64,000 nucleotides of DNA from JBMDXB01 sp048594975 (GCA_048594975.1 JBMDXQ010000017.1:62001-126000), one strand, 5' to 3'; positions 53,549 through 63,761 are shown, numbered from the stretch's first letter. Numbers and translations are program-made. The notes: generated from the letters alone by a model not told the origin.

Positions 53549-53845
53549 GGCTGGTCTCCAGGTCGAGTGGCGCGCGCGCGGCTGCCGCGGCGCACGCTCA
53601 GCGCGCACTATACGCCTGAATCGATCGAGCGCACCACCCGCGCCGGCTCGATATAATCGCGGCGCCCGGTGACCCGCTCCAGCGACTCCAAAAAGATGAG
53701 TTCGACCTCGGCGCGCGACGTCGCTGACGCGATGCCGGCCGCTACCGTCCGCTCATCGTATTCTTACGTGCGGGTCGAACGCACCTGCCCGATCGGGCGG
53801 CGGCCCTGGTATGACGGAGCGCGCCTCTTACCGGGATGCACAGTC
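53549..53845. other. Intergenic region between divergent AKR and GH16 genes
   Basis: No supported gene in 297 bases. TATAAT at 53652-53657 could be a -10 box toward GH16, but no matching -35 hexamer lies at the right distance. Confidence 0.35.
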
Positions 53846-54649
<804 letters not shown>

Positions 54650-54686
54650 TGGGCGGCGAGCACGCGGGCGCGGCCGCGCTGCGGCG

Positions 54687-54715
54687 TTGACAGCGATCCG
54701 GACGGAGCGTAGATT
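54687..54715 (+). promoter_or_regulatory. Sigma70-type promoter of the kup leader
   Basis: TTGACA at 54687-54692 and TAGATT at 54710-54715 with a 17-base spacer, directly before the riboswitch. Predicted start near 54722. Confidence 0.75.
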
Positions 54716-54722
54716 GGAAGTT

Positions 54723-54870
54723 GCCTAGTCCTCGCGCCAGCCGCGAGGAGCGGGGGACCCACAGAGGGTTTCACCTTCAGGGGCGAATTGGCGGCCGTCG
54801 CCATAGGACACTTCCGAGTCCGAGCCCGTCAGCTAACCCCGTCGGCGTTGACGGAAGCGCACCTCCTGGC
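54723..54870 (+). promoter_or_regulatory. Cyclic di-AMP riboswitch (ydaO-yuaA type)
   Basis: The leader contains the conserved blocks of the ydaO motif in order: GAGCGGGGGACCCA near 54747-54761, GGGGCGAATT near 54780-54789, and CCGAGCCCGTCAGCTAACCC near 54820-54839 followed by CGTCGGCG. These are the ligand-binding junction sequences. It lies between a promoter and an intrinsic terminator upstream of kup. Known examples of this class switch off K+ uptake genes when c-di-AMP is high. Confidence 0.9.
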
Positions 54871-54875
54871 ATTGC

Positions 54876-54909
54876 AAGGCCACAGACGCGCGCTGTGGCC
54901 TTTGTGTTT
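54876..54909 (+). terminator. Intrinsic terminator of the c-di-AMP riboswitch
   Basis: Perfect 10-bp stem AAGGCCACAG / CTGTGGCCTT with a 7-base loop, followed by TGTGTTT. It is placed between the aptamer and the kup start, so it is the likely expression platform. Confidence 0.85.
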
Positions 54910-54950
54910 AGGGCCGGACCGGGAGGAGCGACTTCTCCGGAGGCCGGCCC

Positions 54951-56849
54951 ATGTCCGCCGCGTCCGTGTCCCCACCCCAGGCGCAGGGCAGGTATCTCGC
55001 GACGATCAGTCTCGTCGCGCTCGGCGTCGTCTACGGGGACATCGGCACCAGCCCGCTCTACGCGATGCGCGAGTGCTTCCATGGCCCGCACGGCGTCGCG
55101 CCGACGCAGGCGCACGTGCTCGGGGTCCTCTCGCTGATCTTCTGGGCCCTGGTCGTGGTCATCTCGATCAAATACCTGGTGTTCGTGCTGCGCGCCGACA
55201 ACCAGGGCGAAGGCGGGATCCTGGCGCTCACCGCGCTGGCGACGCCGATCAAGCCCTCCGGGCGTAGCGAACGGCCGGCGCTGGTCCTGATCGGCATCTT
55301 CGGCGCGGCACTGCTCTACGGCGACGGTATCATCACGCCCGCCATCTCCATTCTCGGCGCGGTGGAAGGGCTGAGCGTGGCGACACCGGTCCTGCAGCCC
55401 TACGTCGTGCCGATCACGGTGGCCACGGTCATCGCCCTGTTCGCGCTCCAGCAGCGCGGCACGGCGGGCGTCGGCCGGATGTTCGGGCCGGTGATGCTGT
55501 GCTGGTTCGCCGTGCTCGCGGTGCTCGGCGCGATCCAGGTCGTGCGCTATCCATGGGTCGTGGCCGCCGTCAATCCCGTTCACGGGATCCGGTTCTTTCT
55601 CGACACGGGCTGGCACGGCTACCTGGTGCTCGGGTCGGTGTTCCTTGTCGTCACCGGCGGCGAGGCGCTGTACGCGGACATGGGACACTTCGGCACGCGG
55701 CCCATCCGCCTCGACTGGTTCGCGATCGTGCTGCCGGCGCTGCTGCTCAACTACTTCGGCCAGGGCGCGCTGCTGCTCGCGTCGCCGGAGGCAGCGGCCA
55801 ACCCGTTCTTCGCTCTGGCGCCGTCGTGGGCGATCTACCCGATGATCGTCCTCGCGGTGGCGGCGGCGGTCATCGCCTCGCAGGCGGTCATCTCGGGCGC
55901 CTACTCGCTCACGATGCAGGCGGTGCAGCTCGGGTTCAGCCCGCGGGTCAAGATCGAGCACACGTCGACGCGTGAGTTCGGCCAGATCTACATCTCGGGA
56001 ATCAATTGGGCGCTGATGCTCGGCTGCATTCTCATCGTGCTCGGCTTCCGGACATCGAGCAATCTGGCGGCCGCGTACGGCGTCGCAGTGACCTCCACGA
56101 TGGTGATCACCACGCTGCTGCTTTACGTGGTCGCGCGGGAACGCTGGGGCTGGAACGGCGCGGCGGCCGGCGGGCTGGCTGCCATCTTTCTGACGATCGA
56201 CCTGGCGTTCTTCGGCGCCAACATCGTGAAGGTCACCCACGGCGGCTGGCTGCCGCTGCTCATCGCGGCGATCGCCTACACGCTGATGACCACCTGGAAG
56301 CGCGGCCGCCGCGTGCTCGCCGAGCGCATCCAGGCGGAGGCGCGACCGCTCGAGGAATTCCTGCGCGAGGTCCTGCAGCAGGGCGTGATGCGAGTGCCGG
56401 GGACCGCCATCTTCATGAACGGCACCGCGTCGCGCACCCCGGCGGCGCTGCGACACAACCTGGCGCACAACAAGGTCCTGCACCAAGTCGTGGTCTTCGT
56501 CACGGTCAAGACGCAGCAGGTGCCGTACGTGCCCGATCGTCGGCGGGTGGAGGTGGAAGACTTCGGCAGAGGCGTGTACCGCGTACGGGTGTATTACGGC
56601 TTCATGCAGGATCCCGACATTCCCGACGCGCTCCGCGCGGCCATTGCGGCGGGACTGCCGCCGATCGCGCCGGAGGACACAACGTACTTCCTCGGCCGCG
56701 AGACGATCATCGCCACTTCGCGCCCCGGCATGGCGGTCTGGCGCGAGAAGCTGTTCGCGATCATCGCGCGCAATGCCACGACCGCGACGGCGTTCTTCGG
56801 CATCCCGCCCGACCGGGTGGTCGAGCTCGGGGAACAGATCGAGATGTAG
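54951..56849 (+). CDS. kup: Kup-family potassium uptake transporter
   Basis: A 632-residue protein with about twelve membrane segments in the first 450 residues and a cytoplasmic C-terminal domain. GVVYGDIGTSPLYAMRECF is the family signature; KYLVFVLRADNQGEGGILAL, GAALLYGDGIITPAISILGA, TGGEALYADMGHFGTRPIR and IYISGINWALMLGCI are also diagnostic. It imports K+ with protons. Expression should be controlled by the c-di-AMP riboswitch and terminator upstream. GGAGG precedes the ATG at 54951. Confidence 0.96.
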   Translation: MSAASVSPPQAQGRYLATISLVALGVVYGDIGTSPLYAMRECFHGPHGVAPTQAHVLGVLSLIFWALVVVISIKYLVFVLRADNQGEGGILALTALATPIKPSGRSERPALVLIGIFGAALLYGDGIITPAISILGAVEGLSVATPVLQPYVVPITVATVIALFALQQRGTAGVGRMFGPVMLCWFAVLAVLGAIQVVRYPWVVAAVNPVHGIRFFLDTGWHGYLVLGSVFLVVTGGEALYADMGHFGTRPIRLDWFAIVLPALLLNYFGQGALLLASPEAAANPFFALAPSWAIYPMIVLAVAAAVIASQAVISGAYSLTMQAVQLGFSPRVKIEHTSTREFGQIYISGINWALMLGCILIVLGFRTSSNLAAAYGVAVTSTMVITTLLLYVVARERWGWNGAAAGGLAAIFLTIDLAFFGANIVKVTHGGWLPLLIAAIAYTLMTTWKRGRRVLAERIQAEARPLEEFLREVLQQGVMRVPGTAIFMNGTASRTPAALRHNLAHNKVLHQVVVFVTVKTQQVPYVPDRRRVEVEDFGRGVYRVRVYYGFMQDPDIPDALRAAIAAGLPPIAPEDTTYFLGRETIIATSRPGMAVWREKLFAIIARNATTATAFFGIPPDRVVELGEQIEM

Positions 56850-56850
56850 G

Positions 56851-56905
56851 CCGGGTTCGTTCGCGACGCGATCGTTCGCGACGGATCGTTCGCGTTCGAC
56901 CGCTC
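56851..56905. repeat. 14-base tandem repeat, copy 3 (inverted orientation)
   Basis: Reverse-complement units of GAYCCGTCGCGAAC (read here as GTTCGCGACGGATC) between the convergent kup and ADOP gene ends. Same family as at 48541 and 52525. Confidence 0.6.
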
Positions 56906-59432
56906 ACTCGGCCCGGAGCGCCCGCGTCGGATCGAGCGAAGCGGCGCGCCAGGCTGGCAGCACGGCTGCGAGCACGGCGCTCGCCGCCAGCACGGCCATG
57001 GCCCCGCCCACGATTAGCGGGTTACGCGGTTCCACTCCGTACAACTGCGACGCGATGGCGCGGACCGCCCCCAGCGCCAGCGGCGCGCCGATCGCCAGGC
57101 CGGTGATCGTCTGCAGCAGCGGCCCGGCGAGCATCGTCCGCACGATGCGCGCGCGTCCTGCGCCGAGCGCCACGCGGACGCCGATCTCCCGGGTCCGGCT
57201 GGAGACGCCGTACGAGGTCACACCGTAGAGTCCGATCGACGCCAGCACCAGCGCGAGCACGCCGTAGGCGGATGTCAGCCGGGCGAGCAGGCGGTTGGTG
57301 CGGAAATTCGCGCTGACCTGCTCGGCCAGCGGCACGATGCGCACGACGGTCGCGTCGCGGTGCGCGTCGGCGACGGCACGGCGGATCTCGTGCTCGAGCG
57401 TGCCGGCGCCGAGGCTCGTCCGCAGGATCACGGCGCGCAACAGGTTCGACCGCGCCTGGACGCTGCGCTCGGCGGCCGTGTCGTAGGACGCGTGCTGCAG
57501 GGCCGGGAGGAAGATCATCGGCCGCACGGGCTGTGTCGCGCCCGTATACTTCACGTCCTCCACGATGCCGACGATCTCGAAGTCGCCGGCGTGCCGCTCG
57601 TCTCCGATGCCGAGCCGGTGTCCGAGCGGGTCGGCCGTTTCGAAGAAACGCCGCACGAACGCGGCGTTGACCACGGCGACGCGCGGCGACGACGGCACGT
57701 CGCGCCCGTCGATGGCGCGACCGCGCAGCACGCGCGTACCGACGACCTCGAAATACCCTGGCCAGATGCGGTTCCAGGAAGACCCGTCGGGCCGAGCCGG
57801 ATCCGACGGGCGGCCCGCGATGCTGATCCGCGAGGACCAGTTGTTGCCCTCCATCGGGCTGTAGAGCGCAAAGGCGGTGGCTTCGACGCCGGGAACGCGC
57901 AGCAGCACCTCCCGCAACCGCGTGTAGAACGCAAGCAGCCGCTCCGGCTCGTCCGTTAGCGCAGGGGGATCGATGCGGACCACCAGGCGGTTGTCGGCAG
58001 TGAACCCCATCGGCTGCCGTTGCAGGTTCGCGAGGCTCCGGGCGAGCAGCCCGGCCCCGGTGAGCAGCACGACCGACACGGCGACCTGGACGATCACGAG
58101 CGATCGCCGCGGCACGAACGATCGCGAGCGGGTCGCCCGTCCCCCGCCGGAGAGCCCCGCGAGCGGCGGCGTGCGCGCCATCGCCCACGCGGGCGCCGCC
58201 GAGAAGACCGCGCCGGTGGCGGCAGACAGGACGAGCGCGAACAGCAACACGGCCGGCGTCGGTACGACGTCGATGGGGACGAAGTCCGCGCCCTGGAACG
58301 CGATGGCGACGAGCGACCGCGCCCCCATCGCGGCGACCATCAACCCGGCGAGGCCGCCACAGAGCGCGAGCAGCACGCCCTCGGTCAGCGACTGGCGCAT
58401 CAGCCGGGACGCCGACGCACCGAGCGCCGCACGAATCGCCGCGTCGCCGGGATCGGCGCGCGCCAGCAGCAGGTTCGCCAGGTTCGCCGCCGCGATGAGG
58501 AGAACGAGCGCCGAGGTCGCGAGCAGCACCGAGAGGGATTGCGCGAAGGCGATGCGCATCAGGCCGACGCCACCGCCGGCCGGGACCACCGGGATTCTCT
58601 GCAGCGCGATCTCGCCGCGGTTGGCCTCGGGCACGAAGGCCTGCGCGGACAGCCACTGCCGCAGCGCCGTGGTCAGCCGGGCCTCGACCTGCGTCGGTGA
58701 GGCGCCGTGGCGCAGCCGGCCGATGGCGTAGAGCCAGTCGCTCTCGGCGCGCGCCAGCACCGACGCGGCACCGCGCACCATTGGTTCCCGGCCAATCGGT
58801 ATCCAGATCGCCGGCGGATTCGGCCGGACCGTGTCGCCGAAGAACTCCGCGGCAGCGACGCCGACAAGCGTCATGGACGTCCCGTTGACCAGGAACGCAC
58901 TGCCGACCAGCGATCGAGCCCCACCGTAGCGCGCCGTCCAGGTACGATGGCTCATGACGAACACCGGCGCCGCATCGGGGCGATCGTCTGCGGTAGTCAG
59001 CAGGCGGCCCGCTGCCGCGCCCACGCCGAACATCGTGAAGTAGTTCCCGGACACGAACTGGCCGGGAAAGGACTCGCCGTAGGGCGCGCCGCTGCGTCGC
59101 AGCCCGATGGGCAGCGTGGTGGCCTGGAACGCCGCCAGCTCACTGAACTCCGGCGCGTGCTCCCGCAGGTGCAGGTACAGCGGATGGGAGAACAACGAGT
59201 AGTTGCGCTGCAGTCCGCTGTTCACGCAGCAGTTGTTGTCGTCGCCCAGCCGGTAGAGGGCCTGAGGGTCCTCGACCGGCAGCGAGCGAAGCATCAGCGC
59301 GTGGACCAGCGTGAAGATCGCGAAGTTCGCGCCGAGCCCCAGCGCCAGCGTCGTGATTGCCACGATCGTGAAGGCCGGCCGCTGGCGCAGGCGGCGCAGG
59401 GCAAGGCGAAGGTCGCTCGCGAGGTGCGTCAT
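56904..59432 (-). CDS. ADOP-type ABC transporter permease
   Basis: An 842-residue permease with DLRLALRRLRQRPAFTIVAI at the N-terminus, the signature TLALGLGANFAIFTLVHALM, two periplasmic MacB-like domains (GNYFTMFGVGAAAGRLLTTA; IWPGYFEVVGTRVLRGRAID) and FtsX membrane units, the last ending in LPAWRAASLDPTRALRAE. Like the 3964-6423 copy it lacks the soluble N-terminal region and a PadR partner. No ATPase is adjacent. The three permeases differ strongly in sequence, so they are old paralogues and not a recent duplication. Confidence 0.9.
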   Translation of the reverse strand: MTHLASDLRLALRRLRQRPAFTIVAITTLALGLGANFAIFTLVHALMLRSLPVEDPQALYRLGDDNNCCVNSGLQRNYSLFSHPLYLHLREHAPEFSELAAFQATTLPIGLRRSGAPYGESFPGQFVSGNYFTMFGVGAAAGRLLTTADDRPDAAPVFVMSHRTWTARYGGARSLVGSAFLVNGTSMTLVGVAAAEFFGDTVRPNPPAIWIPIGREPMVRGAASVLARAESDWLYAIGRLRHGASPTQVEARLTTALRQWLSAQAFVPEANRGEIALQRIPVVPAGGGVGLMRIAFAQSLSVLLATSALVLLIAAANLANLLLARADPGDAAIRAALGASASRLMRQSLTEGVLLALCGGLAGLMVAAMGARSLVAIAFQGADFVPIDVVPTPAVLLFALVLSAATGAVFSAAPAWAMARTPPLAGLSGGGRATRSRSFVPRRSLVIVQVAVSVVLLTGAGLLARSLANLQRQPMGFTADNRLVVRIDPPALTDEPERLLAFYTRLREVLLRVPGVEATAFALYSPMEGNNWSSRISIAGRPSDPARPDGSSWNRIWPGYFEVVGTRVLRGRAIDGRDVPSSPRVAVVNAAFVRRFFETADPLGHRLGIGDERHAGDFEIVGIVEDVKYTGATQPVRPMIFLPALQHASYDTAAERSVQARSNLLRAVILRTSLGAGTLEHEIRRAVADAHRDATVVRIVPLAEQVSANFRTNRLLARLTSAYGVLALVLASIGLYGVTSYGVSSRTREIGVRVALGAGRARIVRTMLAGPLLQTITGLAIGAPLALGAVRAIASQLYGVEPRNPLIVGGAMAVLAASAVLAAVLPAWRAASLDPTRALRAE

Positions 59433-59620
59433 GGTGCTTTAGACGGGCCGGCGGAGCCGTGCGTTTGTTCGACGCCGGAGGGCGACCCCGGTGGGGCGCA
59501 GGCGTCGCCCTCGTCGAGTCGCCGATCGCCCGGGCGCCCGATCACCGGATCATTCCCGCCGGGTCGCCCGGTACGCCAGCGCGACCAGCACGGCTCGGCG
59601 GCGATCGAGGTCGGAACAGC

Positions 59621-61720
59621 TCAGTTGCCCGACCGCAACGGGCGGACGAACACCGCCCGTCGAACCGAGAAGCTGTCGTTCCCCGAGAACACGAGATACG
59701 CGCCGCCGGCATCCATCCACTTCGTCGGGAACGAACAGCTCTCGCCGGGACCGACGTCCCACCGACGCGTGAAGTACACCGTCGTCCACGGGCCCCAGGG
59801 CTCCGGCGCGTCATAAACACCGAAGCCGCCCTCGAAACGCGCGTCGCCGCGCGGGAGCACCTGGCACAGCAGGTAGCGCTTCACGCCAGGGTGATAGGAG
59901 ACCTGGGATCGGTAGCAGTGCCCACCGTGTGAGAACGCCGGACCACGCCGCGCGACGTTGCGCGTCCAGCGCGGACGTCCGTCCCCGCCCACGCTTTGAA
60001 AGAATTCATAGGCCGCCCGATCGCGGATGCGATCGACCGGGACGCGCGCCAGCACCAGGCGGTCCGCCGGCTCGTACGCGCTGTCGCGGTCCGGCGAGTA
60101 GAGGTACACGTAGCCGTCACGGGCGCCGGCGTACTCCCGTCCGAAGTTGAGGAACGCGGGGTGGCCGAAGCTCGCCGTGAACCTCCAGTCGGCCGACGCC
60201 CAGCTCCGCAGGCGATCCGTCGACCACGCCAGCCTGGCATTGCGCGCGTTCCGCACCAGCATGTAGAGCGTGCCGCCGACGCTCAGCATCCCGCTGGCCT
60301 TCTCGCCCGCCTGACCGTCGCCGAACCGCTCGCCGGTGGGCGATCGGATGTTCGCGCCGTCGGGGTCGTCGGCGCCGCCGCTCACCCGTGCGAAGCCGAG
60401 ACTCAGTTTCTTTTCGGTCCTGGGCTCGAAGCCCCATCCGTCGCCGAATGCGGTATAGAGTTCGTCGTCAGCCGCCCACGTGATCGGCCAGTTGTCGCTC
60501 CCTTCGGCCCGGCGCACGATCCGCTCCGCCGGCGCCCAGTGGATCTGCGGCAGAACCGTGCTCGGCGGATAAGGAGCTCCATCGCCCGCGTCGACGATGC
60601 CCGAGCCTTTGACCGCCTTCACGACGGGGTTGAACACAAACCGTTCGATGGCCCACCAGAAGTGCTCGGGTTCGCCCGGCTCGCGCAGCAGGCCGCCGTT
60701 GCGGACGACGACGAGCTCGAGGCTGGGGACGACGAGCAGGACCTGGTGGCCCGCGCCCGCGCCGGCATACGCGTCGCGCGGAAGCGACCGCCACACGCCG
60801 TCGTCGTTGGTCCACCACGCCAGGCCGGAACCCGGCGCCGGATCGTCCGGCACCCGCACGGGGCGCGGCGTCCCGGCATACGAGGTGACTTCGACAACGC
60901 GGCGCGGGTCAAGAAGCTGGTGTCCGTCCCACTGGCCGCGCTGGAGCATCAGCAGGCCGATCCGCGCGAGCGCCGGCGCGGTGAACGCTCCCCCGCCCCA
61001 GTTCGCATACAGCGTCAGTCCCTCCACGTCGTAGCGCTGTCCGTATCCAATCGACCACTCGTCTTCCTCCACGCCAATCGGGTCGAGGATTCGTTCCTTC
61101 AGCAGGCTGCGTATCTCGTGCTGCCACGCGCCACGCAGGCTGGCGGTGACGACGTAGGCCAGCGCGGCCATGCCCGGATTGCTGTAGGCGTAGCGGCTCC
61201 CCGGCTCGAACACGACCGGTGCGTCTCGCAGCGCGATCGTGAACGGGTCCGGCTGCCGCATCCAGAACGCGCCCTTCCAGCCAGGCAGCTTGTCGTGAGG
61301 AATGTGGTCCTGCTCAGCGTCTTCGATGCCCGACGAGTGCGTCGCGAGGTGCCGGATGGTGATCCGCGACTTGAGCGGGTCGTGTCTCCATGCCGGAATG
61401 TACTTCGCCGCCATGTCATCGGCGGCGAGACGACCGTCCTGGAGAGCAATGAGCAGCGACGTTCCGCCGACGATCGCCTTGGCCAGCGACGCGGTGTAGT
61501 GGCGCGTGCGCGGCCCGCTGTCGCCCGCGTACCACTCGTAGACGACGCGGCCGCGGTGGAGAACGAGGAAGTTCTTCGTGCGCCGGGCGGCGAGGACGTC
61601 GCGTGCGGCGTCCAGGGCGGCGCGGTCTACGTCTTCGGGCACACCCGTCGCGACCTGCGGGCGCGATGCGGGCGGCAGCAGCGCGAAGGCGGCGAGGGCG
61701 GAGAGTAGGTACAACCGCAT
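59621..61720 (-). CDS. Serine hydrolase (beta-lactamase class C fold) fused to a DUF4185-like propeller
   Basis: A 699-residue secreted protein with a signal peptide (LYLLSALAAFALLPPAS). The first domain (about 30-360) is a class C beta-lactamase/esterase fold with Ser78-x-x-Lys81 (ASLAK), Tyr179-Ser-Asn181 (YSN) and a late GAGHQV segment. The second domain (about 370-695) matches DUF4185-like five-blade propellers (ELYTAFGDGWGF, KKLSLGFARVSGG, YMLVRNARNARLAWSTD). The hydrolase may be targeted to a glycan or peptidoglycan by the propeller. Substrate unknown. Confidence 0.85.
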   Translation of the reverse strand: MRLYLLSALAAFALLPPASRPQVATGVPEDVDRAALDAARDVLAARRTKNFLVLHRGRVVYEWYAGDSGPRTRHYTASLAKAIVGGTSLLIALQDGRLAADDMAAKYIPAWRHDPLKSRITIRHLATHSSGIEDAEQDHIPHDKLPGWKGAFWMRQPDPFTIALRDAPVVFEPGSRYAYSNPGMAALAYVVTASLRGAWQHEIRSLLKERILDPIGVEEDEWSIGYGQRYDVEGLTLYANWGGGAFTAPALARIGLLMLQRGQWDGHQLLDPRRVVEVTSYAGTPRPVRVPDDPAPGSGLAWWTNDDGVWRSLPRDAYAGAGAGHQVLLVVPSLELVVVRNGGLLREPGEPEHFWWAIERFVFNPVVKAVKGSGIVDAGDGAPYPPSTVLPQIHWAPAERIVRRAEGSDNWPITWAADDELYTAFGDGWGFEPRTEKKLSLGFARVSGGADDPDGANIRSPTGERFGDGQAGEKASGMLSVGGTLYMLVRNARNARLAWSTDRLRSWASADWRFTASFGHPAFLNFGREYAGARDGYVYLYSPDRDSAYEPADRLVLARVPVDRIRDRAAYEFFQSVGGDGRPRWTRNVARRGPAFSHGGHCYRSQVSYHPGVKRYLLCQVLPRGDARFEGGFGVYDAPEPWGPWTTVYFTRRWDVGPGESCSFPTKWMDAGGAYLVFSGNDSFSVRRAVFVRPLRSGN

Positions 61721-61824
61721 CCGGCAGTCGCCAGCGTATCAGGAGCGCATCAGCTGCTCAACGACGGCCGGTTCGCCGGGTAGCAGCGGCTTCATAATCA
61801 ACGGATTCGCGGCACGGGGGATTC

Positions 61825-61959
61825 ATGCAGCTCGTCCCGTATCACGTCTTCGTCTGCGAGGAGCAGAAGCCGGAAGGCGTCGAGTGCTGCGCGGCGCGCG
61901 GCGCCGCGGGCGTGCTCGAGGCGCCCAGGAGCGAGGTTGCACGGCAGGGGCGGGACTGA
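61825..61959 (+). pseudogene. Truncated (2Fe-2S) ferredoxin remnant
   Basis: A 44-residue frame starting MQLVPYHVFVCEEQKPEGVE then CCAARGAAGVLEAPRSEV. This is the N-terminal half of thioredoxin-fold (2Fe-2S) ferredoxins, including the C-x10-C(C) part of the cluster site. The TGA at 61957 ends it; the second cysteine pair and the C-terminal half are missing and the 3' DNA runs straight into the neighbouring gene. It is probably a decayed copy related to the kind of protein encoded at 7991-8356. Confidence 0.6.
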
Positions 61960-61975
61960 TGATCGGCAGGCGGGG

Positions 61976-62995
61976 CTAGCGCTTCGCCGGCCGTCCTCCT
62001 TCAGCTGCCCGGAGGCGCCAGCGGGCGAGGCACTGATCCATCACCCATGACGCGCGGGCGCCGCTCTCGCCGGTGGACTCGCAGCGGCCCCGGCCGCGGA
62101 GCTCGTCGACGATCGATTGGACGAGCGGCTGGTGCACGTGGGGCGGGTTGCGAAACGGGATGACCCGTTCCTCGCCGCCGGTCGCGAGCACGACATCCCC
62201 GTCGGTGAACACCGGAACGCGCAGCTCGCCGCTGCTCCCCGTGAAGACCATGACGTCGCTCGAGGACGGGGCGTTGAAATTCCAGACGCCGGTGCCGACG
62301 ACGTTGTTCTCGAACTCGAACGCCGCCGTGGTGACGTCCTCGGCCGCGTAAGCGCCGCCGGTGTTGATCGCGAACCCCGAGACGTGCGCAATGCGCCCGA
62401 CGAGGAAGTCGAGCAGGTCCACACAGTGAGAGGCCAGGTCGAGGAAGAGCCCGGCGCCGGCGACCTCGGGCTCGAACCGCCAGGCGCGCGCCGCCGCGCC
62501 GGTTGCCAGCGGTTGCTGTACGTGCGCGTGCACGGAGGTGACGCGGCCGATCGCCCCGTTCGAGAGAAGGTCCCGCACCTGCAGGTAGCGCGGCAGCGCC
62601 CGGCGATAGTAGGCGACGAACAACGGCGTCCCGCGGCCGCCGAACGCCTCGTTGAGACGCGCGCATCCCTCGTGCGTCGTCGCCATCGGTTTTTCGACCA
62701 GGCACGGCTTGCCGGCGGCGGCAACCTTCAGCGCCAGTTCGACATGGCTCGCGGGCGGGGTCGCGACGTAGACCGCGTCGACGCGCGGATCGGCGATCAG
62801 GGATGCGGCGTCGGCGGGCACGTGCTCGACGCCGTGCCGCCGCGCGAAGTCCTCCGCCTTCGCCCGGTCGCGCCGCGTAACGGCGACGAGCGCGGACCCC
62901 TCCGCCTTCTGGAGCGCCGGTCCACTTTTGACTTCCGCGACGTCGCCGCAGCCGATCATCCCCCAGCGGATCTGGTCGCTCACGTCTCTGCGCAT
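61976..62995 (-). CDS. Gfo/Idh/MocA-family oxidoreductase
   Basis: A 339-residue NAD(P)-dependent sugar-type oxidoreductase. The Rossmann loop is MIGCGDVAEVKSGPAL, then VDAVYVATPPASH and VEKPMATT with the family's catalytic-region EKP motif. The C-terminal substrate domain has LFLDLASHCVDLLDFLVG. The ATG at 62995 is chosen because the Rossmann motif follows immediately; a long upstream extension is antisense to the next gene. The substrate is unknown, probably a sugar or inositol. It is divergent from the phosphatidyltransferase gene. Confidence 0.9.
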   Translation of the reverse strand: MRRDVSDQIRWGMIGCGDVAEVKSGPALQKAEGSALVAVTRRDRAKAEDFARRHGVEHVPADAASLIADPRVDAVYVATPPASHVELALKVAAAGKPCLVEKPMATTHEGCARLNEAFGGRGTPLFVAYYRRALPRYLQVRDLLSNGAIGRVTSVHAHVQQPLATGAAARAWRFEPEVAGAGLFLDLASHCVDLLDFLVGRIAHVSGFAINTGGAYAAEDVTTAAFEFENNVVGTGVWNFNAPSSSDVMVFTGSSGELRVPVFTDGDVVLATGGEERVIPFRNPPHVHQPLVQSIVDELRGRGRCESTGESGARASWVMDQCLARWRLRAAEGGRPAKR

Positions 62996-63032
62996 GCCAT
63001 AATACGGCACCCTTCCAGCCCGGAGCGTGCCG

Positions 63033-63761
63033 ATGCCCTTCGGCGATCTCGTTCGCGTTGGCGTTCCGCAGGCGCTCACCGGCTCGCGTATCGCGTTTGG
63101 CGCCGCGGCGGTCGTGGCCGCGTCGCGCGGGAACGCGTACCTGGCGGCAACGCTGATCACGCTCGGCGCCGTCACCGACGGGCTCGACGGCGCGGCCGCC
63201 CGCTGGCTCGGCGGCGGCACGCCCTTCGGCATCTGGTTCGACTACTTCTCCGACTACGTGTGCTACGTGATGGCGCCGTGGATGCTGTCGCGGCTGCTGG
63301 TTGGAGGGGCCGGACCCGCGCTCGAGGCTGCGCTGGCCCTTCCGCTCGCGACCGCGGCCATCAGGTATGCCAGAAACGGCGGGATCCTCTCTGCCGCGGG
63401 GTCGAACGTGCCCGACCTCCCGGGTCTCGGCACCGTCTTTTATGCCTTCGTCCCCGTGACCGCGGTGTTTCTCGGCGTCAGCCCGGCCGCCCTTCCGTCG
63501 GGTATGCCGGTGTTCGTCGCGATGCTCCTGGCCTTCTCAGCGCTCATGAACGCTCCCGTCCGCTTCCCGAAGCTGGGAAAGCTGAGGGGCGCGTCCCCGC
63601 TGGTGCTGGTCCTCCTTTCGATTCAGCCGTTCTGGATGACGCGCGCGATTGCGATGGCCACGCTCGTCATCGGCCTGTCCTACGTCCTGCTCGGGTTGCG
63701 CCCGGGAAGCCGTGCCGCCGCGCGAGGATCGCAGACCTCGCGTACACGCGCCGCGATGTGA
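63033..63761 (+). CDS. CDP-alcohol phosphatidyltransferase
   Basis: A 242-residue membrane enzyme that joins a CDP-activated lipid to an alcohol. The complete signature D-G-x2-A-R-x8-G-x3-D-x3-D is present (DGAAARWLGGGTPF, then GIWFDYFSD). About six membrane segments follow. I prefer the ATG at 63033 with CGGAG upstream; a GTG two codons earlier is possible. The 3' end overlaps the convergent transketolase-type gene by 82 bases. The head-group alcohol cannot be told. Confidence 0.87.
   Translation: MPFGDLVRVGVPQALTGSRIAFGAAAVVAASRGNAYLAATLITLGAVTDGLDGAAARWLGGGTPFGIWFDYFSDYVCYVMAPWMLSRLLVGGAGPALEAALALPLATAAIRYARNGGILSAAGSNVPDLPGLGTVFYAFVPVTAVFLGVSPAALPSGMPVFVAMLLAFSALMNAPVRFPKLGKLRGASPLVLVLLSIQPFWMTRAIAMATLVIGLSYVLLGLRPGSRAAARGSQTSRTRAAM

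Noticed and set aside
53652..53657. TATAAT as a promoter for the GH16 gene.
   Set aside because: No acceptable -35 sequence 16-18 bases upstream and nearly 190 bases to the start, so it is not supported beyond a note.
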